Source: Polytrichum commune (Eukaryota; Streptophyta; Polytrichopsida; Polytrichales; Polytrichaceae). From it: DNA of 30,451 nt. The DNA lies in contig CATNTY010000030.1 of NCBI GenBank assembly GCA_950295325.1, forward strand, positions 1 to 30,451. The letters are read 5' to 3'. The position numbers were made by a program, and so were the translations under genes. Under the pieces are notes generated by a model. That model was not told where the DNA came from and made no database searches. It saw only the letters and a list, made by a program, of their open reading frames with translations. Below are positions 1 to 11,370 of the stretch, piece by piece (the stretch's first letter is position 1; every line of letters starts with the position of its first letter).

Positions 1-2548
1 CTCCCATTCTCTTTGTTATTTTAGTAGTTGTTAGCGATTGTTTCATCCCTTACACACGACAATAACTTACATGTGTGTTGAAAGGATCACACGCCACTCA
101 GTCACCCCCGTGGGTGCCTATGAGCCGGTTCAACAACTAGGAGTCTAAATAATGATTTGTATTTTTATTTGTTTATTCGACGTATAATTGGAGAGTGGGC
201 CACTCTTGCTTTGGCTACTAAACCACGTGTTTTTACTTTTCTTTAACTCGTGAATTGGATGATCCAACATGCCAATGGACTTCCAGGGATAAAACTTGGT
301 GAAATTGAGAGAATCTTGATTCTTCTAGTGCAAAACAAACCGTACCCCAAACCGATCTTGTATGGTCATCATTCATACTATACTTAATTTCACCTTTGAA
401 GACCAGAAAACCTGAAATGGGACTTGGATTTTAAATGATTGGATCTTACTAAACATAGGTGTCTTGATGTTATTACAATCTAACCTCATTAATAAGACAC
501 TCGTTTATACTACACCCTTGATATTATACACATTTTTGCGAGATCAAACTTTTTAGTTCAAAACTCACTCTATTATTCGACTACGACACTAGAAAATGCG
601 ACATTTAGAATTTCTGTTTTATCATATTAAAGAGGCAGTTAATGCTAAAATTCCTTTCATCTATGTTATGTACATCTAAAATACATCCACTTTCACTTGG
701 GAACAACTTGGAACTTCACTTGTCATTGGGAATTTATTGATAATTAGAATTACTAGTGTACAATGGACATGGTTAGGGTTAGAGGACCTCCTGCCTAGTA
801 TGTTGCCTTGTACACAAGTGATATAGTATCACCAATATCTTGATGCTAAACATCATGCATCATTGTTGTATAGTTTCTTATTGGAAAACTCTTTATGTTT
901 TGGTGTTAATGAAATTATTAGTTTGCAAAGTTAGTAGGGAATTTAGATAAGATGATAGTTGCTAACTTGGGTAGGCAACACCAGAGATCTTTGAACTTCT
1001 ATTTCAAGAGTTGTTGAGAATATTTTGATTTTTTTGAAGTTATAAGTTATTATTTCCTACCATCTATATTGCTTAAACTCGTTTTATATATTTTAAAGCT
1101 CATATTACTTATGCTTTTGTATTTCCTCAATAATACGACAACTTTATGCCATTTGTCATATTAATGAGAAGACGACACCTCAATAATATGACTTTTTTGT
1201 TGCCCATGACTCTCTTTTTGTAGTTCACGGCCTTCTTTGCAATTTTGATAGCACTTTTAAAGAGACCTTGCTAAATGAATTGGTCACTTTCCTTTGCTCC
1301 CATCTATGTTCTTAAGAGATAGTGCCTTTGAAGCTCAAAATTTGTGATCCATTCTAGGCTCAAATAGTTGACATGATAACTGGGAGGTAGTATATAACCA
1401 TTTAATGTGAAAACCCTTCACTTTGATAATGGACAAGATATTCATATGATCTCTGCAAATTATGAGGAGAATGAAAATGTTGACGATTTGGATTTGTTAA
1501 AAAAACTTGGGCTACTTCATTTTCATTTTCTATTTCATATCCTACGAGAAGTGAGTGTAGAGGTACATGTATCCACTTAATCCCTAAAGATTGATGCCAA
1601 ACCTCCTCAAAATATACTAAAACATATCAACCCAATTCATCAACTTATAAAGAAAATAGATCATCTTATGGTACATCTGACCACACAGATGACATCTTTG
1701 TAAAGTCAAGATTGTTTGCCCAAATTTTCAACCTTCCACGAGTCCAAATCACAAGGTTAGATTATAAACATGTACACTATCAAGGTAGGATAGAGGTGAT
1801 TCTTGAATGCCTGGACAAAAACGTCCACCTAAGACTTTAGGGGTTAAGACCCCCTTACCTTACTAGCAACTGCTACAATTGTGCACTCAAGAATTGAAAG
1901 GTTATCATCATCATTCATCATCAACATCATTCTTGACATTAGAATAACGACATTAATTCCTCAACTCACGATTCAACAATTTTGATTTGTCTATTTTGGC
2001 ATACCAGGAGATGCTAAATTGGATTTAACCCACAATGAACTGATTAGTATGTTCTTTGCGTAAACCTCCACACCAACTCCAAACATGCACCAAAACCTTC
2101 CAAAAATGCACCGAACTTGCCAAACATGAAAAGCATTGTATACATGACAACCAACATAGCATTACTCAACATATTAAGGATCTTCCATTTTTTGTGAAAT
2201 AAAACCATGGTTTTATTCCAACACTTGGCACTCGGCACTATCATTGGCGGACATTGGGCCCTCTACCCTATAATCTCAACTTATTTGCAATAAAACCAAA
2301 TAAAACCGGATTTTGCTGGACCTCAGATGATTGGGTTTTTTTAATAAAAAAATGAAAATCCCAACTGTAAAAAATTGCATGGTGACAACCTTGTTAAGGA
2401 TGTAGGGGCTCAAAATAGGCCCTCAAAGTAGAACATATATACATAATTTCTAAGAGCTTCACAAGGTCATTAAATCCAACAAAATTTATATATTTATGGG
2501 TTTGAGACTTTAGTTAGTACATTGTCTTATGTCAAGGAGAACATTAAA
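1..2548. other. gene-free AT-rich stretch
   Basis: I see no convincing coding frame, RNA gene or repeat boundary here. The reading frames are short and do not resemble known proteins. Isolated GGTTAGGG-like words (near 770 and 2755) do not form a telomeric array. It could be decayed long-terminal-repeat retrotransposon DNA, but no primer-binding site or paired repeats were found. Confidence 0.6.
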
Positions 2549-2567
2549 GATAGATAGATAGATAGAT
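2549..2567. repeat. (GATA)n microsatellite
   Basis: About 4.75 uninterrupted GATA units, read directly. Confidence 0.9.
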
Positions 2568-3239
2568 CCCTTGAGGTCAAATATACATGAGGAGTCTCTT
2601 CACCCAAGGAATACTACCAATTGCCAGTGGCAAACTCTAATTTACTAATGTGAGGTGGTAATCTTAGGAGTTGGACAGGTAGGGTTGTTGGGTGTGTGTG
2701 TTAGACTGATGGTTAGGAAATGCATGCTTATTGGGGATGTGGTCACCTTGGGTTAGGGTTTTTAGTGATGGAGAAGGTGTACCCAAATTGTGATGGAAGT
2801 CCAATGTGGTTTAAAACCCCATACAAGTTGTATGAGGTCGTATGAAAGAAGGAAACATGTTCCTTATTAACTGGGCTAGGAGTGCCAACTCTACTAGTTC
2901 AATGTCAATGCTAGGTTTTGTGCCATCAAATTTTGTAGGTAGGGCTTTGTTTGTTTTTCAAATTTTGGTTGTTCATGATGATGGCCGACAAAGATTAGAT
3001 GGTTGTGGTGTGTGATTTTGTGGTTTCTTGATGGTTTATGCGGGTTGGGTAAAGGAGTTTGTGAGGTTGTCATGGTTTGTTGTATGCACCTTGCCTCTAT
3101 TCCTTGTTGTGATGACTAGTAGTGGATAAAGGTGCAACCCCTGGGACGTCAAGGGATTAGTTATTAATCCACTTCTTGAGGATGGTAAGTCGGGGATGAT
3201 GGTGGTGTGGTGAAATGCTTTTGTAATAGAGAGAAAGTT

Positions 3240-3990
3240 GGAAGTTTAGGTGGCATATAGGCCCTTCCCAAAAGTTTTTGTTGTGTAGAAAGTGAGGGGA
3301 TGGATGGTAGATATGAATGGTGAGAGCCCCTTGGTTAGCAAGTTTGTTGGCAATTCCATTTCCTTTGACTCATGTGTGGGATTGGACCTTGAGGATGTGG
3401 GTGGGTTGAGGGCAGGCGGTGATTTGGGTAGCTATGGCTTGGAGCAAGTATTTAGTTGGTAGTATTTGGGTGTTGTGGGTAAATCTTTGTAGTTTCAGAG
3501 GAGGTCGATAGAGAAAAAAAAATGTATGTGAATATGTATGTATCTAGGCGTGGGTGGAGGAGCAAGGTGGCTTTGTGTATGGCCATGAGCTCTGCTTGGA
3601 GAATGTTTGTTGCCCACAAAGTCAGAGGCATGTTGGAGGGTGAGGGGCTAATCACACCAACCACTTATGGCATCATCCGTGGGCATCTCCGGCTGTAATA
3701 GTGTGAAAGGTGGTGGGGAAACATCTATTTCTCAACGTAATCCCCAACTAATGGGATTTTTTTGTTGAGAGGAGGCGATGTTGGAGGGTTGGGAGGGGTG
3801 GGGTGTTTGGGTGGATGTGTGTTGTGGGAGAGGTATTGGGAGTTTCCAACTGCATGATGAGAGAATCTTGTTAGGGTGAACAATGGAGAGGGTGGGCAAG
3901 TGAGAAATGGGAAAAGGGGCTGTGATTTTTGAAGTGATGGTTCTTTGTAGCCTAAATATTTGGGGTAGGGGGTTATTTTGTGACATTGGA
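3240..3990 (-). pseudogene. LINE remnant, RNase H region
   Basis: Minus-strand translation gives pieces typical of the RNase H domain of LINE (non-LTR) retrotransposons. A 70-residue frame at 3452-3664 contains ILQAELMAIHKATLLLHPRL, the helix that carries the catalytic glutamate. About 60 bases further on in the minus-strand direction (3329-3396) another frame reads ILKVQSHT, a stop, then VKGNGIANKLANQG. This is the familiar K-V-x-x-H-x-x-x-x-G-N-x-x-A-D/N-x-L-A end of RNase H, with the usual D replaced by N. Several frameshifts and stops interrupt it, so it is dead. The reverse transcriptase part, expected at higher coordinates, was not found. A second relative lies at 25080-25325. Membership of a LINE is a family-level inference; the clade is not determined. 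Confidence 0.6.
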
Positions 3991-4137
3991 GTATGAGCTA
4001 GGAAAATGTGCGAAAGTATTGTGTATAGTATTGTGTTAGGGGTGCAAGCATGGTAAAGTGGACCAAAATGGTGCTCTCGTACACTAAAATCATAATCTTT
4101 TTGGTCAAAGGCCTAAAGTAGTAGCAAAGTGTTGCTT

Positions 4138-4140
<3 letters not shown>

Positions 4141-4169
<29 letters not shown>

Positions 4170-4240
4170 GATGTCCTCTATTGTTATGTTAAATACTCAA
4201 ATGTAGAATATCAAGTTGAGAACTTCAAAACTTACCATTA
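4141..4240 (-). mobile_element. 100-bp poly(A)-tailed retroposed fragment
   Basis: A run of 29 T (4141-4169) is the poly(A) tail of a minus-strand insertion whose body is only about 71 bases (4170-4240). The flanks at 4126-4140 and 4241-4255 are the same 15-mer, AAAGTGWTGCTTAAA, with one mismatch. A tail that abuts one duplication and a body that abuts the other are the signature of target-primed reverse transcription. The body is not recognised. It may be the 3' end of a strongly 5'-truncated LINE or a reverse-transcribed cellular RNA. Confidence 0.7.
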
Positions 4241-4409
4241 AAAGTGATGCTTAAAAGAAAATGATTGAATGTGGTTTTGGACATAGATTTAATGACCTAA
4301 AATATTTTAAAGTTGAAATTGTAATCATATTCCTTGAATTCACTTGAGGGCATCATCACAAAATCATGTAGAAAACCATCAATTCAATTTATCACATTTT
4401 AGATTTTTT

Positions 4410-4658
4410 TTACACAATTGCTTGTTCAATATCACCTACTTGCACACCACTTGCATTGTCTTCTAAAATGTGTAGAGTTTCCTTGAAATTGTTTTTGTCA
4501 TCATAAATTGCTTGGCTTTGTAGATCAATATGTTTTTTTTTATAATATTTATGATTTTTTTGTTCACAAAATTCAGAGTTAGTGTATAGTTTTGAATCGC
4601 TTTCACTTAGCATTAGACAAGGATTAAGAGCTATCCACTTTACTGTGCTTACACCCAT
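4410..4658 (-). other. unrecognised 82-codon reading frame
   Basis: The product is rich in Lys, Asp, Glu and Gln and ends ILEDNASGVQVGDIEQAIV. This is less biased than most chance frames in the window, so it may be the tail of a decayed transposon or host gene. I recognise no domain, and no second exon or start context supports it. Confidence 0.15.
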
Positions 4659-5004
4659 GAGCCGTGAGGGGATTTGAGAGTCAGTTCCACTTGGTGTCTA
4701 GACTGAGGAAGGGGGGAGGGAAAGAAGCCTTTGCCAATACATTTGTGGGTGTTATTAGACCCGGTAGCCCTGAAGATAGTGTCTGGAGCTCGAGGGTTGC
4801 AAAGGGATGTGAATGTGTTGGCCCCATCAGGTGACTTTATGTCTTAATTGGAGTTGAAGTAAACTCAAAGTGAGATTATGATATTGTGTGTATTGGCTTG
4901 GTGATTATGGCATTATAAGCATAGTTGCACAACTTCAGGGCAAAAGTTTGCTTTCATTTCTGGAACTTGTTGCCACAAATCAAAGAAGGTGAATAACTAC
5001 ACTA

Positions 5005-6583
5005 ACTGTCAAAACTAAGTCCATGACTTATTATATCGATTCCCACACACAATGACAATTAAATAAAACAAAGAACATCTAAACTTTCACTTCTGTAAGT
5101 TGATAGTCATAGTCTAGTAGTCATCACTTTCAAAGTTTCATGTCTATCGCAAAAGTACACATGGAGAAACAATGATTTGAAGAGGAACTATGTACATTGA
5201 TTCATTTTTGTAATCTACATTTATCTATATATCAATAATTTGTCCACCCTCGTTTAGAAGCTAAAACAACTTAAATACGATTGGGCGCGTTATGATAGAA
5301 CTTTTGACATTACTCAGGAGCGATGAAATGGAAGAAGCTTGCACACACTCCCACAATTGAAGCATTCCTTTGGGTTGGTGTTGGTTACTCATGTGTTTTC
5401 CTTTTCACAAGTGCCCACACATGCTCAATTGGATTAAGGTCAAGTAATTGAGGAAGCCAAGTAAGTACATCAAAGAAATTTCATTGACAACCACTGCCAA
5501 TGTGTTTCGGAAAATTATCATGCTAAAATATGACATGAGAAGGTTGAAATGGTACCATTCAATTGTCTTCATGACCTCATCTTGAAGAATGTCAATATAC
5601 AAAGTTTGTATCATCTTCCCCTCTATATTGCACATGTAACCCATGCGATGGGAAGTCATACAACCCTACACAAATTGCACCACCTCCATGTTTAACTATC
5701 TAACTCACATGATGACCTTGTGATGAAGATTCTCCATCCCTCACCCAACACCAAGCGCAACTATCAAACCAAAATCAGTTGATCTTAGTCTCATCACTAA
5801 AAATCACCCTACAACAAACATGGATAGTCCAATCTTGACGACGTTGAGCAAATTCCAACATGCAACGCACATTCTTGGCCGTGAGCAACGCTTCTTTTTG
5901 CTTCTTTAAGGGTTCAAGACTTGCTTCATGAAGTGCACACCTCATTGTGTTGGTGCTCATTACCATATTTAAGTGCTCACCCAATACATTTCCTCACGTC
6001 TACAACACTATCTAGTCCACCAACTATGATGGCTCTTACACACCCTCGTCGTTGAGTAAGGGTGATGCTTCTTTGGACACCCTCCTCTTGAAGGTTACAT
6101 ATGAGGAACACACTCTTTATGAATCCTAGAGCATGTAGGTTGAGAGATATCCAACAATTTTGACACTTCACATGTCCTACGCCCATGTTGCAATAGGGCT
6201 ATAGAATTCAACCTCGTCTCCTTTGGTAATGCTCTCATGTGCAAAGAAAACCTTCACAATTGTAAGAGAAAATGTACTAAGGGACCATGCTACTACCGAG
6301 AAGTGAGAGGAAGAACCCTTGGTTGTCTTTCTGAACTTATTCTTGCACTTGAAGGTGAGTGATGAAAACAATTCCAAAATTGAGTCAATAGACCTGAGGT
6401 CGTTCGAAATACAGTTTCTCTATCATTGCTACAACGCTTAGGCTAAATTTTGTGAGAAGATAATAGCCGGCTTGGTTTTGCATATGCCCCAACGTACGGT
6501 TTGGCAAAAAGATCAATGCTCTTCCATATATGGCTTCTTGAAATTTGTGGTTTTGATAGTTGACTTAGTTTTGAAAGACAATG
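5005..6583 (-). mobile_element. Tc1-type DNA transposon, copy A
   Basis: About 1.58 kb holding a decayed DD34E transposase. The ends are placed by comparison of the two termini and with copy B. The left end reads ACTGTCAAAACTAAGTCC. The right end, read inward on the minus strand, is CATTGTCTTTCAAAACTAAG. They share AAAACTAAGTC after a small gap. TA dinucleotides flank both ends (5003-5004 and 6584-6585), as expected for the TA target duplication of Tc1/mariner elements. Size and layout fit a full-length but mutated element. DNA similarity to copy B (19786-22059) extends through the non-coding sequence on both sides of the transposase. The terminal repeats are short and imperfect, so the exact ends may be off by a few bases. 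Confidence 0.75.
5232..6238 (-). pseudogene. Tc1-like transposase, decayed (copy A)
   Basis: Cut-and-paste transposase of the Tc1/mariner superfamily; the normal protein is about 340 residues and this remnant spans about 335 codons. The N-terminal part (from the ATG at 6238) reads MRALPKETRLNSIALLQHG, then a helix-turn-helix segment with EVSKLLDISQPTCSRI, then a GRPRK-like basic patch. The catalytic motifs are visible in different frames: IFSDETKIN (Asp codon 5793-5795), HDNFPKH (Asp codon 5517-5519) and DLNPIEHVW (Glu codon 5424-5426). It ends with a KxGWTNY-like tail (KRGWTNY). Frameshifts and stops disrupt it. Only 90 bases separate the second Asp from the Glu, against 103 in copy B, so about four codons are deleted. 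It cannot encode an active enzyme as written. Confidence 0.85.
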
Positions 6584-6585
6584 TA

Positions 6586-8466
6586 TTTTGGGTTCACTTC
6601 CAATTGAAGAAAGAGCGGAGCCTTAGTTTGTAACCATTTCAAGACCACCATACATCCAATATATAAATTTCCATAGCTGAAAGAGCAATGGCAAAGTTTC
6701 AAACACAAGACATGAAGTATGCACTTTGACTGAAGAGCATCGAACTGTGGGTCTGTCAAAAGGGGGAAAGAAATAGAACATCAAACTGTGGTTGCAAATA
6801 CCACACATTTTACTGGCAATCTTCCTCATTCAGAAATGTGAGTAGTGAGAGTTGAGTTCTTCAATGCTGTCATGCATCCAGCAGTGAAATTGGCCAGTGG
6901 AGTTGTAAGCGCCCACAATTGGCACGCATACCTCATGAAGGAAACAGTAACGCACAGAAGTGATGCGCCTGGTCACAAGCCTTCCAGCACTGCTCCATGC
7001 CCGTTCCCATTTCCATTCATGGGAGAGGAGGAGTCGTCCTCCAAATAACGAGTAGGAGCACTGGAATTAAGAGCAGCCATCATTAATTTGTACGTGTGTG
7101 AAGGTTTGTGTGTGCCACGGCCAGATATGTTTTTATTTTGCATTCATTTTGGAGTATTTTTATTTTCGGGTGCCTTTCTCAGACACACAGACAGGCAGAC
7201 ACACAGACACACAGACAGCAGACGCTGGATGTTCAGTGTACTTTGTGGGGAGTGGGATGAAGCAAAAGCCCTCATTTATCACCCACGAGCCGGATCCACT
7301 TGTCGTGAACTGTCCTCTTGTTTTCATGTGATTGATTTAAAGAACGGGGAGAACCGGCCACTAGTTACAGGTGAACCGGTGGATTTTGAGAAATAGCGAT
7401 TGAAGTTCAAGACCTCAAGGAAAACTACCGACCATTTTATAGGCATCTAGAGAATATGCCTCCATCAATAACCAAACACTGAAGTTCACAACATGTAACC
7501 CGGCTGGACTTGGAAACACGAGGATTTTGATTGACCGATTATGCCCCAAAATCTCCCCAGGCACTGGATTGATTGCATCCACTGGTGGCACTTCCAATCT
7601 CCAGGGAATAGGGACTCGGGAGCATTTGAAGACAACTAGCAAAGATCCTTAGTCTTTCATAGCAAACCGCTAATTGGGAGTAGTCAATCAGTAGGGCTTT
7701 AAAATAACGAATAAGATTCTCTTCACTATATGATAAGGTTCAGGGTTGTTTTGCCATTTTAATCGGTCCTATTCCTTGGCAATCTTTTCATATATCTCTA
7801 ATAATATTTCTTTCTGTGAACAATCGTATTGACTCTTCAAAGCTTCCATCTGTATGATGAGACCTACCCAGTAGAGGTGCCAATTCTCTTTGATGAGCTT
7901 CTGAATTGGATTGTATTATTACAGGCAATTTTGGAACCCTTGTGCTTTGGCCTTTAGTGGCTTAAACATCTGCACCTTACTTAATTACATCTTATTTGAG
8001 CTGCGGCCGATAGGATAGGGCATGATAGTTTGTATATACATATGCCAAACGCTCAATCATGAATGCACTTGAACCATTTTCCGAATTCGGAGTCTTATGA
8101 GTGCCTTCTTCTTGACCGATCCATAGCTCACCTTTCAACAATCGAGCTCCACTCGAGCTTGTCGGAGGGACCTGCTTTGTTGCTTACTAGCTCGCCATCA
8201 ATATGGTCTCAAGAGCACCCAGAACACACTGCCAATCTGATCCTCACAAAAATATCTACATGTGTTGACATATTCGCAACACGGATCCAATCAAACTGTA
8301 AATTCGAACTCACTGGCACTGCTACCTGGATCACGTGGTCTTACCACTGCCCTAATCATGGTAAAATGCTGTGGGCCATATTATTCAGCTTATTTCCACA
8401 CTTCAAAAAGATTAGGGTAAATAATGTGTGCGCATACTAATTCTAAACCCACAATATTAAACATCC
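6586..8466. other. no recognisable gene
   Basis: Several short frames occur on both strands, the longest 102 codons at 7088-7396, but that one is built partly on an ACACAG repeat. A 125-codon frame at 8063-8440 matches nothing I know. The interval 6845-7060 is somewhat more GC-rich than its surroundings, without any other gene signal. Confidence 0.5.
7181..7221. repeat. (ACACAG)n-like simple repeat
   Basis: Interrupted AGACACACAG/ACAGGCAGACAC units seen directly. Confidence 0.8.
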
Positions 8467-8630
8467 ATAACATTATTAAGCAGTGTGTGTTTGTTCATGT
8501 GGGCCCTAAGAATATAATCATGGATGCCGCAACTAGTGCAAATTCAGCCTCAATGTGCACTAGCTGCGGCATTCCATGGTTATATTCTCAGGGTCCACAT
8601 GAACGAACGCACACTGCTTAATAATGTTAT
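8467..8630. mobile_element. hairpin MITE, complete copy
   Basis: A 164-bp near-perfect palindrome. It starts ATAACATTATTAAGCAGTGT and ends with the complement. The two arms of roughly 70 bp also share GTTCATGTGGG(A/C)CC, AATATAA(T/C)CATGG and GCACTAG/CTAGTGC, and the loop is about 15 bases (around 8543-8557). No coding capacity. The outermost ATAAC/GTTAT may include a TA target duplication, which would place it with Tc1/mariner-derived MITEs, but the symmetry makes the true edge undecidable from one copy. Partial relatives lie at 25334-25457 and 25968-26039. Confidence 0.8.
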
Positions 8631-8664
8631 GTCAACCATAGCTAGTCATTCACAATAGTTTCTG

Positions 8665-8682
8665 CCCCCCCCCCCCCCCCCC
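8665..8682. repeat. poly(C) tract
   Basis: Eighteen consecutive C. Homopolymers of this size are prone to sequencing error. Confidence 0.9.
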
Positions 8683-10141
8683 ACGCACGCCTGGAACAAA
8701 AGTAGTAGTAATTGGATACAACTCATATATTTGGGTTGAATGTCAAAAACTTGGGTGGGGTTATATTAACAGCATTATTCACAGGGTGCATTGTTTATCC
8801 CAACATATTCATTGAAAATACTATTCATAGCAACGCTATTCATTGAAAGTACCGGAGCTAATCACAATATTCATACCATTCATATTGATGCCAATTTCTT
8901 TTTATTATCCAAGTTTTTTCCCATGAAGATAAGACAGTGGAGGCCCCTGTCGAATGCTAAATATAAATAAGGAACTCGACCATAGGGATGAAGAATGTTA
9001 TGCATGCAATAATATTAGGTTAGGATATTTATAAACCAATAGAAATACTTTAATCTATAACATAGGTCAACAATCCATGTTGTAGATACAATATTTTCAG
9101 TGGATTAAAAACAATGTGTTTTCAAGCTAGGGAAAGGAAGTCGGTATATCATGGGGCATAACACATGTATTTAGGTTGCATACTATTTCCATGTGTGATA
9201 GTGTATATTATGGGCCACGTTGTAAGGTTGCACAAGGTAATTAACATTATGCATCTTTTCACATTATTTACCGAATCAATGTAGTTCTCTTTATTAGACG
9301 GTGTTATGATTTACTATGATGAAGTATTTCCAAATTTTCATATACTTAATAAACTATTGGGATGAGAACCAATGGTAAGAGCACAAAATTCTTCCACAAT
9401 GTGAGCAAAACACAATTCCGTAGTCTTTATCATCTAGATACTTTATCACTAGATGGGTAAATCTTTCATGAATGTGGATTTAGTATCTACCAATTTCATA
9501 GATCATTAGACCATCTAGTGAAAGAGAACTAGTGGCACAACCATGCAATCCTTGTATTGGACGTTCTTTATTTTCGCTTCCTAGCATTTGAGGCACTTAT
9601 GTAAGGTATGTGGCCTTTTTGCATTCATTTCCAATTTCAAATACAACTTTGATCGTTGGTCCGGATTGGGAATTCTTTCATCTAGTTGGAGATACGAATG
9701 AATCACAAAGATTGTCATGTAAAATTACAGAATCGACGTTGAGATAATTGATGATCAAGTCATGTGAGGTGAAAGTGAAAACTTTCTATCTTTTTGAACG
9801 ATCGTAAAGACCCTCTAGTTGTGTTAAATGTTGACTATATTCTGTGCACCTCGCCTAAATTCATCACAATATGTGTCTTTTTGGTGTCCGTTCATAACAA
9901 CAAACCTTGTCATACACCACTCAAATATAGGTGTCCAATTAAGAAAAATTAACCGCACAAACTTTACTGGAGAGGTTTTTGGGTTCCCCTCATCTTCAAC
10001 ACCTCAAGATGAAGAGAAAGAGATCTCTAAAAAGCAATTTCTAATTGAGACTCGTATAGTTAATACATTAAGTGCTCAGTTCAAATAATAAACATAAACA
10101 TTAGTGTTTTCACCAACATGAGTACTAGCCAACAAGCCAAT
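8683..10141. other. no recognisable gene
   Basis: AT-rich, with dense stops in all frames apart from an 86-codon frame at 9828-10088 without recognisable domains. Around 8800-8890 the word ATTCAT recurs several times, without a regular period. Confidence 0.5.
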
Positions 10142-10143
10142 TA

Positions 10144-10361
10144 CACTACTTTGTCTAATAAGTGTGGGTTACCATTTGGAGTTACATGTTGCTATAACAT
10201 ATAACTGAGAGTATCATTTCTTACCCACATAACATAAGTAGTTAGTATGCACACTGAAGAACGTGATATAACTTAGTTGGTTAAAAACAATAATGTTGGT
10301 AAAAAGTTAAAGCAAGATGTAACTTTGAAATGGTAACCCACACAAATTAGACAAAGTAGTG
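10144..10361. mobile_element. TA-flanked MITE with ~50-bp inverted repeats
   Basis: The left arm begins CACTACTTTGTCTAAT and runs through GTGTGGGTTACCATTT to about 10193. The right arm (about 10311-10361) is its reverse complement with a few mismatches. TA stands immediately outside both ends (10142-10143 and 10362-10363), consistent with a TA target duplication. The element is 218 bp and non-coding. TA duplication plus small size suggests a Tc1/mariner (Stowaway-type) MITE, although the terminus is not the usual CTCCCTCC. The CACTA start is probably coincidental, since a 3-bp duplication is absent. Confidence 0.75.
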
Positions 10362-10363
10362 TA

Positions 10364-11370
10364 CTCATTGGTATGCAGGGTATCATAGCTATCTATGAAT
10401 TCTTATATTGGTGTAGAGTCCACCCCTAAAAGGAGTAACATAGAGGGTGCTTAAACCAACACTTTAAGCAATTTAGCATATTTTAAAAGTTCATTTAGAT
10501 TGGTGGTATGCATGATTGGCTCAGCAAATTGGCTTAGACATAGTAGAAACAAACAAAAAAAAAGAAATTGCACATCATTTGAATATACTACAAATTTCTA
10601 AGGTCATTTATCCCTCTCTATCTTCCTATATTTGTCTTTAAACTCCTACTTTTTTCACTACAAATGGTTCCCACAAGTGTCTCGGCACTTGCCCAAAACG
10701 TTCCCATATTTCAACAAAACCAACCCTGTTTGTATTTTAGATGTCTCCGTCGTCGTCAATAATTGCAAGCCTTGCTACATAGTATGGTTAAATTTTAGGT
10801 TCCCTTTGATAAGTGTGGCCACGAAATGCCCATATATCTTACTTCCCACCAATTCAACCGCATTGCAACATCCCTTGAGTTGTTGCTGATGGAGGTCCCG
10901 ATAAAGTTACCGGAACTAAGTTCTAGCTTAATCCTATGAACTTAAAAAGTGAGGGGTATTGCACATTTTAAGACGTGTCGCTAAAAATGTTTCCTTGAAG
11001 GGTCTTTTGAGAATTGTCACTAAAGAAAAGTTGTGAATTTGTAACTCAATGCCAACAATGATCACATAAAAATGGATAGAAATTAGAGAAATATGTTGAA
11101 ATATGACTATATTCATTATAAATGCAAATCTCAATGTTTTGATGAGAAAATTGATAGGATTTCTTGAAACCATAAATATCATATACTAATGGGAGCTCAA
11201 AAACATAAGAAGAAAGATGAAAAGACAATGCCCTCTACCCCTAGGCGAAAGGGACAAAATTAATTCGAATAAAAATGTTTGGCTAGAGTTGTGTTGCGAT
11301 AAAAAGGTTAAAATAAAATAAAAGATGACTCTGATGTGGCCACTAGCGTGAACATGGTGTTGCTTCATCT
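10364..11370. other. no recognisable gene
   Basis: Short frames only, up to 85 codons at 10632-10889, with no domain I recognise and no repeat boundaries seen. Confidence 0.5.

Noticed and set aside
2751-2761. GGGTTAGGGTT as interstitial telomeric repeat
   Set aside because: Only about one and a half units, within chance expectation.
7088-7396. 102-codon frame after 7088
   Set aside because: Part of the product is an ACACAG repeat translation and another frame overlaps it equally.
8063-8440. 125-codon plus-strand frame
   Set aside because: No recognisable motif, no supporting signals and no second copy; length is not exceptional for 30 kb in six frames.
8665-8682. C18 tract as a possible transposon end
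   Set aside because: It is followed by ACGCACGCC instead of GAG and lacks a partner end.
10144-10361. CACTA (EnSpm) element because it starts CACTA
   Set aside because: The 3-bp duplication expected of CACTA elements is absent (TTA against TAC), whereas TA is present on both sides.
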